Below, piece by piece: positions 59,273 to 64,000 of a DNA stretch of 64,000 nt (positions are counted from its first letter, which is position 1; every line of letters begins with the position of its first letter). The notes under the pieces are model-generated. The model searched no databases and was not told the origin of the DNA. It saw only the letters and a program-made list of their open reading frames with translations. Location of the stretch: positions 372,001 to 436,000 of the forward strand of contig NZ_JBAKBF010000001.1 in assembly GCF_036881715.1 (NCBI RefSeq). Direction: 5' to 3'. This DNA comes from Pannonibacter anstelovis (lineage in GTDB: Bacteria; Pseudomonadota; Alphaproteobacteria; Rhizobiales; Stappiaceae). The position numbers and the translations under genes are program-made.

Positions 59273-59300
59273 TTGCATTTGCGGGCGCCTTCTATATACA
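59273..59300 (+). promoter_or_regulatory. rpsF operon promoter
   Basis: TTGCAT (59273-59278), a 16-base spacer and TATACA (59295-59300), giving a leader of about 175 bases before rpsF. Confidence 0.55.
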
Positions 59301-59403
59301 GCGCCACTATCCGGAACCTTGGCTGGTGGCTGAACGGAAGGATGCGCAAGCATCAGGGGCGTCAAACTCCCGTCTTCCCGTGTCTCCGCTCTCGTAGGAC
59401 TTT

Positions 59404-59425
59404 ACGTACCTTTCCGTAGGCACGT
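59404..59425 (+). promoter_or_regulatory. Leader hairpin with CCG loop, possible S6:S18 autoregulatory site
   Basis: ACGTACCT pairs with AGGCACGT (one mismatch) around the loop TTCCGT. Known S6:S18 mRNA-binding motifs present a CCG trinucleotide in a hairpin upstream of rpsF; this fits in position and loop content. Confidence 0.35.
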
Positions 59426-59479
59426 TGAGGCTTTGCGCCAGGTTTTCCCGGATAGACGCTAGAGAAAGGCAAGACACAC

Positions 59480-59911
59480 ATGCCGCTTTATGAGCACGTG
59501 TTCCTGGCGCGCCAGGACATCTCGACCCAGCAGGTCGAGCAACTCGTTGAACAGTACAAGGGTCTGATCGAAGCCAACGGTGGCAAGGTCGGCAAGATCG
59601 AGAACTGGGGCCTGCGCGCGCTGGCTTACCGGGTCAAGAAGAACCGCAAGGCCCACTACACCCTGATGAACATCGAAGCTCCGCACGCAGCTGTTGCGGA
59701 AATGGAGCGTCAGATGGGCATCAACGAAGACATCCTGCGTTTCATGACGCTCAAGGTCGAATCTCACGATGACGAGCCGTCTGCCATGATGCAGAAGCGC
59801 GACCGTGATGACCGCCGCCGCCGCGACGACAAGTTCGGCAGCGACCGTCCGGCCCGTGAGCCCCGTGGTGAGCGGAGCGAACGCGCTCCCCGCCGTGCAG
59901 ATGCGGAGTAA
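59480..59911 (+). CDS. rpsF: 30S ribosomal protein S6
   Basis: S6 binds 16S rRNA together with S18 in the platform of the small subunit. The 143-residue protein starts MPLYEHVFLARQDISTQQVE and contains IENWGLRALAYRVKKNRKAHY. The C-terminal extension is rich in Arg, Asp and Glu (RDRDDRRRRDDKFGSDRPAR), common in alphaproteobacteria. It is first in rpsF-rpsR-rplI. Confidence 0.97.
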   Translation: MPLYEHVFLARQDISTQQVEQLVEQYKGLIEANGGKVGKIENWGLRALAYRVKKNRKAHYTLMNIEAPHAAVAEMERQMGINEDILRFMTLKVESHDDEPSAMMQKRDRDDRRRRDDKFGSDRPAREPRGERSERAPRRADAE

Positions 59912-59917
59912 TTGAAC

Positions 59918-60166
59918 ATGCCTGAAATCGCACAGATCCCGGCCCGCCGCCCGTTCTTCCGCCGCCGCAAGACCTGCCCGTTCTCGGGCGAGGGTGCTCC
60001 GGTCATCGACTACAAGGACATCCGTCTGCTGCAGCGCTACATTTCCGAGCGTGGCAAGATCGTTCCGAGCCGCATCACCGCGGTCTCCGCGAAGAAGCAG
60101 CGTGAGCTGGCCCGCGCCATCAAGCGCGCCCGCATCCTGTCGCTGCTGCCCTTCGTCATCAGCTAA
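59918..60166 (+). CDS. rpsR: 30S ribosomal protein S18
   Basis: An 82-residue basic protein beginning MPEIAQIPARRPFFRRRKTC. It contains DYKDIRLLQRYISERGKIVP and the typical ARAIKRARILSLLPF. It starts six bases after the rpsF stop. A 10-bp GC hairpin (60197-60228) follows before rplI. Confidence 0.97.
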   Translation: MPEIAQIPARRPFFRRRKTCPFSGEGAPVIDYKDIRLLQRYISERGKIVPSRITAVSAKKQRELARAIKRARILSLLPFVIS

Positions 60167-60196
60167 GATCACGGCTCACGCCTGATCTGATCAAGA

Positions 60197-60228
60197 CGCG
60201 GCCCGCCGGCTTCATGCTGCGGGCCGCG
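60197..60228 (+). other. GC-rich hairpin between rpsR and rplI
   Basis: CGCGGCCCGC pairs with GCGGGCCGCG around a 12-base loop. There is no T-run, so it is more likely an RNA-processing or stability element than a full terminator. Confidence 0.55.
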
Positions 60229-60328
60229 CCGGACTCTTGAGGGTCCGGCATCCCGGATTGGGGCCGGCGGGTTTGTAGACCGGCTTCTAACCGCCCGAGA
60301 GGCGGGACAGACCGACTGGAGAAATCCT

Positions 60329-60889
60329 ATGGAAGTCATTCTTCTGGAACGCGTGGCCAAGCTTGGCCAGATGGGCGACAAGGTGCGCGTGCGCGACGGT
60401 TACGCCCGTAACTTCCTGCTGCCGCAGGGCAAGGCGCTGCGCGCCAACAAGGCGAACCTTGCAAAGTTCGAAGCTGAGCGCGCTCAGCTGGAAGCCCGCA
60501 ACCTGGAGCGCCGCAAGGATGCCGAGGCCGTTGGCGAAAAGCTGGCTGGCCAGAGCTTCATCGTGATCCGTTCGGCTGCCGAAACCGGCCAGCTCTACGG
60601 CTCCGTCTCCACCCGCGACATCGCCTCCGTGGCGACCGCTGGCGGCTTCAGCGTTTCCCGCAGCCAGGTTCACCTGTCCGAGCCGATCAAGACGATCGGC
60701 CTGCACACGGTCGCCATCGCCCTGCACCCGGAAGTCGAAGTCTCGATCACCATCAACGTTGCCCGTTCCGCTGACGAAGCCGAGCGCCAGGCAGCCGGTG
60801 AAGATCTGAGCCAGCGCGAGCAGGACAGCTTCGAGTTCGAAGAAGACGAAGCCGAAGAAGGCGAAGTCGAGGCCGAAGACGAGGAGTAA
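60329..60889 (+). CDS. rplI: 50S ribosomal protein L9
   Basis: L9 binds 23S rRNA and helps keep the reading frame. The 186-residue protein begins MEVILLERVAKLGQMGDKVR and RDGYARNFLLPQGKA, the signature of the N-terminal domain. A long helix and the C-terminal domain follow. An acidic tail of about 35 residues (EFEEDEAEEGEVEAEDEE) extends it beyond the usual 150 aa. A strong terminator follows. Confidence 0.97.
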   Translation: MEVILLERVAKLGQMGDKVRVRDGYARNFLLPQGKALRANKANLAKFEAERAQLEARNLERRKDAEAVGEKLAGQSFIVIRSAAETGQLYGSVSTRDIASVATAGGFSVSRSQVHLSEPIKTIGLHTVAIALHPEVEVSITINVARSADEAERQAAGEDLSQREQDSFEFEEDEAEEGEVEAEDEE

Positions 60890-60923
60890 TCCTCTCCGGC
60901 CCGGCTTGCCCGGCTCAAGATCA

Positions 60924-60953
60924 GGCGGTGCCCTACCGGGCGCCGCCTTTTTC
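60924..60953 (+). terminator. rplI terminator
   Basis: A ten-base-pair stem GGCGGTGCCC/GGGCGCCGCC (one G-U pair) with a four-base loop is followed by TTTTTC. Confidence 0.92.
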
Positions 60954-61006
60954 TTTGCCTGTTTTATAGACGCACGAGCGCTGTTCCGGGCAGGTATGTC
61001 CGCAGG

Positions 61007-61039
61007 ATATCCACAACCCGCCCCCAGCCCTTGTCCACA
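61007..61039. promoter_or_regulatory. Two DnaA-box-like sequences upstream of dnaB
   Basis: ATATCCACA (61007-61015) and TTGTCCACA (61031-61039) each differ from TTATCCACA at one base. They lie about 140-170 bases before dnaB. Confidence 0.3.
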
Positions 61040-61175
61040 TGCACCAGTCAAGGCGCGAGATGACTTGTCCCCGTTGATCTTGCTCGGGCTGAGGATAATT
61101 GCCTCCCCTGAACTGCGGCCTTTTCCTGCGCCCTTAACCCCGGTAAACGAAATATGACCGCGACCGGGGGACCAC

Positions 61176-62660
61176 ATGAAGGGCACTATCCAGAAGATCG
61201 AAACGGCGAGCGAGACCGTGCGCGTCGCTCCGCATAACGCGGAGGCTGAGCGCCAGCTGCTGGGAGCGATTCTGGTCAACAACGAGACCTATTACCGTGT
61301 CTCCGACTTCCTGGAACCGCACCACTTCTTTCTGCCGCCGCACAAGGACATTTACGAGAAGATCGGCCAGCTGATCCGGGCTGGCAAGACAGCCTCACCC
61401 ATCACGCTCAAGACCTTCTATCCTGCGGACATCAAGATCGCTGATCTGAGCGCGACGCAGTATCTGCTGCGCCTTGCCGCCGACGCCGCCTCGATCATCA
61501 ACGCGGAAGACTATGGCCGCATCATCTATGACCTCGCTGTCCGGCGGAACCTGATCCGCATTGGCGAGGACATGGTCAACATCGCCTATGACGCGCCCAT
61601 CGACATGCCGCCCAACCAGCAGATCGACGACGCCGAACGGCGCCTGTTCGAACTGGCGGAGACCGGCCGCAGCGAAGGCGGCTTCATCACCTTCGGCGAT
61701 GCCCTGACCGAAACCATCCATATGGCCCATGCGGCCTATAACCGCGAAGGCGCCCTGTCGGGCATTTCCTCAGGGCTGACTGACCTTGACCGGCTGATGG
61801 GTGGCCTGCAGCACTCGGATCTGATTGTGCTCGCCGGCCGTCCCGCCATGGGCAAGACCTCGCTCGTCACCAATATCGCTTATAACGTTGCCCAGGCCTA
61901 TCAGGCCGAAGAGCAGCCGGATGGCTCGCTGAAGACGGTGAATGGCGGTGTCGTCGGCTTCTTCTCGCTGGAAATGTCGGCCGAGCAGCTGGCCACCCGT
62001 ATCATTTCCGAGCAGACCGAGATTTCCTCCTCGAAAATCCGCCGCGGTGACATTTCCGAGGCCGATTTCGAGAAACTAGCCGCCGCTGCCCAGCATATGC
62101 AGACCGTGCCGCTTTACGTGGACCAGACCGGTGGCATCTCCATCGCCTCGCTGGTGGCCCGCGCCCGCCGCCTCAAGCGCCAGCGCGGCCTCGACCTGCT
62201 CATCGTCGACTATATTCAGCTGCTCTCCGGCTCGTCCAAGAACAGCGGCAACCGCGTGCAGGAAATCACCGAAATCACCACGGGCCTGAAGGCGCTGGCG
62301 AAGGAGCTGAACGTTCCCATCATCGCGCTGTCACAGCTCTCCCGTCAGGTGGAATCGCGCGAAGACAAGCGCCCGCAGCTGTCAGATCTGCGCGAATCGG
62401 GCTCCATCGAGCAGGACGCCGACGTGGTGCTCTTTGTGTTCCGCGAGGAATATTACCTGTCCAAGACCATGCCTGAGGAAGGCACGCCCGAATATGAGGC
62501 CTGGGTGGACAAGTTCGAGCGCGTCAAGGGCAAGGCGGAAGTCATCATCGCCAAGCAGCGTCACGGCCCCACCGGCACGGCCCAGCTGCACTTCCAGGGC
62601 GAGTTCACTCGCTTCTCGGATCTGGCGCAGGAAGACTATATGCCCGAGCGGATGGAGTAA
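61176..62660 (+). CDS. dnaB: Replicative DNA helicase DnaB
   Basis: DnaB is the hexameric helicase at the replication fork (494 aa). The N-terminal domain (PHNAEAERQLLGAILVNNET) is followed by the RecA-like domain. Walker A is AGRPAMGKTSL, then FFSLEMSAEQLATR, Walker B LLIVDYIQLLSG, and DLRESGSIEQDADVV with the arginine-finger region. GGGGG lies just before the ATG. No intein interrupts it. It follows the ribosomal cluster in the order usual for Hyphomicrobiales. Confidence 0.97.
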   Translation: MKGTIQKIETASETVRVAPHNAEAERQLLGAILVNNETYYRVSDFLEPHHFFLPPHKDIYEKIGQLIRAGKTASPITLKTFYPADIKIADLSATQYLLRLAADAASIINAEDYGRIIYDLAVRRNLIRIGEDMVNIAYDAPIDMPPNQQIDDAERRLFELAETGRSEGGFITFGDALTETIHMAHAAYNREGALSGISSGLTDLDRLMGGLQHSDLIVLAGRPAMGKTSLVTNIAYNVAQAYQAEEQPDGSLKTVNGGVVGFFSLEMSAEQLATRIISEQTEISSSKIRRGDISEADFEKLAAAAQHMQTVPLYVDQTGGISIASLVARARRLKRQRGLDLLIVDYIQLLSGSSKNSGNRVQEITEITTGLKALAKELNVPIIALSQLSRQVESREDKRPQLSDLRESGSIEQDADVVLFVFREEYYLSKTMPEEGTPEYEAWVDKFERVKGKAEVIIAKQRHGPTGTAQLHFQGEFTRFSDLAQEDYMPERME

Positions 62661-62784
62661 CCCGTCCAGACCAGTCTATGATGCCCGAAGATTTGGGCAA
62701 GGTGCCGATTCGGTGGCCCGCACGGAAGCCTCTGCGTGCGGGCTCTGCCTTGCTTTTGGCTTCATGACACAGGACCCGCAGAGC

Positions 62785-63942
62785 ATGACAAGCTCCAGCC
62801 ACGGGCAAACCGTAATCCCGGCCGGCAGCCGTCTGACGATCGATCCGCTCGCCATCGCGCGCAACTGGCGCCGTGTGAAGGACCAGCTCATGCCCGGCAC
62901 CCAGTGTGCTGCCGCCGTGAAGGCCGATGCCTATGGCTGCGGCCTTGCCGTAACAGTGAAGCACCTTGCAGAAGCGGGCTGCTCCGCCTTTTTCGTGGCA
63001 ACGCCGCAGGAAGGCGTCACTGCCCGTCAGGCAGCGCCCGGTGCCGTCATATACATCCTCAACGGCCTGTTCCCCGGTGCTGCTCCCCTTCTGACCGAGG
63101 CAAGGCTTCGGCCAGTCCTTGGATCGCTGCCGGAGATCGAGGAATGGGCGCTGTTCTGCCGTGAGCGCAAGGTGAAGCTGGAAGCGGCCATCCACATCAA
63201 CACCGGCATGAACCGGCTCGGCCTCAACGCTCCCGAATGCGAACGGCTGGCGGCGGACCAGCTGCTGCTTGAAGCTTTCACCCCGTCCCTGCTGATGAGC
63301 CACCTTGCCTGCGCAGCCGAGCCTGCACATCCGATGAACAAGGCGCAACTTGCCGCCTTCGAGGCGATGAGCGCGTATTTCCCCGGCGTGCCGCGCTCGC
63401 TGGCCAATTCGGCGGGCGTGTTTCTGGGGCCGGAGTTCCATTTCGATCTGGTGCGCCCAGGTATTGCGCTCTACGGCGGCCAGATCATCGACCATCCGCC
63501 CATGAAGCTGGAGACAGTGGTCCGCCTTGAGGCCCGTGTGCTGCAGGTCCGCAAGGTTCCGGCTGGTGAAGGCGTCGGCTATGGCCTTGCGCGAACAGCA
63601 GAGCGTGACAGCCGCATTGCCATGATTTCCTGCGGCTATGGCGACGGATTTCTCAGGGGCGCAGGCAGTGCAGACGGAAAACCAGGCGCATCGGCCTGGG
63701 TTGATGGGCACCCCTTGCCTCTGTTTGGCCGGATCTCCATGGACATGCTGGCTGTGGATGCCACCGATGTTCCGGCAGACAAGCTGCGCCGGGGCGCCTA
63801 TGTGGAACTTCTGGGCCCTAACGCCAGCCTTCAGGCGGCGGCATCGGCGGCCGGAACCATTGATTATGAACTGCTGACAGGCCTTGGCCGGCGCCACGAG
63901 CGTGTTTATGGCCCGCTGGACAGCGGGACGACCGGAGACTGA
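62785..63942 (+). CDS. alr: Alanine racemase
   Basis: Alr makes D-alanine for peptidoglycan and uses PLP. The product (385 aa from 62785; another in-frame ATG at 62764 adds seven) has the PLP Lys in AAVKADAYGCGL, the NTGMNRLGLN segment, the second catalytic Tyr region GEGVGYGLARTA, and LPLFGRISMDMLAVD. AGGA lies ten bases before the chosen start. It lies between dnaB and radA; its stop is one base before the radA ATG. Confidence 0.94.
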   Translation: MTSSSHGQTVIPAGSRLTIDPLAIARNWRRVKDQLMPGTQCAAAVKADAYGCGLAVTVKHLAEAGCSAFFVATPQEGVTARQAAPGAVIYILNGLFPGAAPLLTEARLRPVLGSLPEIEEWALFCRERKVKLEAAIHINTGMNRLGLNAPECERLAADQLLLEAFTPSLLMSHLACAAEPAHPMNKAQLAAFEAMSAYFPGVPRSLANSAGVFLGPEFHFDLVRPGIALYGGQIIDHPPMKLETVVRLEARVLQVRKVPAGEGVGYGLARTAERDSRIAMISCGYGDGFLRGAGSADGKPGASAWVDGHPLPLFGRISMDMLAVDATDVPADKLRRGAYVELLGPNASLQAAASAAGTIDYELLTGLGRRHERVYGPLDSGTTGD

Positions 63943-63943
63943 C

Positions 63944-64000
63944 ATGGCCCGCCGCAGCTCATCCTTTGTGTGCCAGGCCTGTGGCGCGATCACAGGCAAA
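63944..64000 (+). CDS. radA: DNA repair protein RadA, 5' end only
   Basis: Only 19 codons are inside the window: MARRSSSFVCQACGAITGK. This matches the start of RadA/Sms, whose N-terminal zinc finger begins with FVCQxCG. The order alr-radA after dnaB is the usual one. The rest lies beyond the right edge. Confidence 0.85.
   Translation, partial: MARRSSSFVCQACGAITGK

Larger units (their letters stand above)
58956..59479. other. Divergent control region of the fabD operon and rpsF
   Basis: A 524-base gap without a credible gene. It contains a good rpsF promoter (59273-59300) and a hairpin in the rpsF leader; the fabD promoter was not identified. Confidence 0.5.

Overview
The window is chromosomal DNA of a GC-rich alphaproteobacterium, most likely of the order Hyphomicrobiales (Rhizobiales). 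The reasons are the ExoR-type Sel1-repeat protein, the complete suf operon behind an Irr-like box, GTTC-N7-GTTC LexA boxes, a CtrA-type box, a B12-dependent ribonucleotide reductase, an NDUFA12-type complex I protein and two DUF1127/CcsR-type small-RNA loci. The genus cannot be fixed from sequence alone. No rRNA, tRNA, CRISPR array, transposase or integrase was seen.

Layout. Bases 1-11.7 kb are a minus-strand housekeeping block running dgt, argS, a very long SPOR-domain membrane protein, nagZ, scpA, scpB, an orphan ABC ATPase, tatA and tatB (cut by the window edge). A plus-strand esterase is inserted between the SPOR gene and nagZ. From 11.9 to 15.0 kb, plus-strand erpA, xth, a D-threonine-aldolase-like enzyme and a small secreted Cys-rich protein follow. 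An exoR homologue (minus), parE, rhlE and a CtrA-box-preceded diguanylate cyclase come next. From 22.2 to 30.2 kb lie tenA and the Fe-S assembly operon (class I cysteine desulfurase, sufB, C, D, S, T, A; minus strand), with a divergent alpha/beta hydrolase. NDUFA12 and a response regulator (minus) precede nrdJ.

Accessory region, 37.1-41.1 kb. Between nrdJ and an L,D-transpeptidase lie two defence- or toxin-like cargoes: an AT-richer DUF262 gene with a probable AlbA_2-like C-terminal part, and a small protein plus AbiEii-type nucleotidyltransferase pair. The second cargo is bracketed by about 92-bp imperfect direct repeats. These repeats are copies of the 3' end and terminator of the L,D-transpeptidase gene, so the insertion left a footprint.

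The rest is ssb and uvrA (divergent, with two LexA boxes between them), a region with two DUF1127 microproteins, and a lipoprotein with a possible Cys-His-Asp triad. Each DUF1127 gene is followed by three hairpins whose loops carry a CUCCUCC anti-Shine-Dalgarno motif (cuckoo/CcsR RNA family). The window then has trmFO, a minus-strand fatty-acid and envelope operon (fabD, fabG, acpP, fabF, mltG, yicC, gmk) and the plus-strand cluster rpsF-rpsR-rplI-dnaB-alr-radA, which runs off the right edge. Small palindromic repeats with a GTCCCGGC/GCCGGGAC core are scattered through the intergenic spaces.
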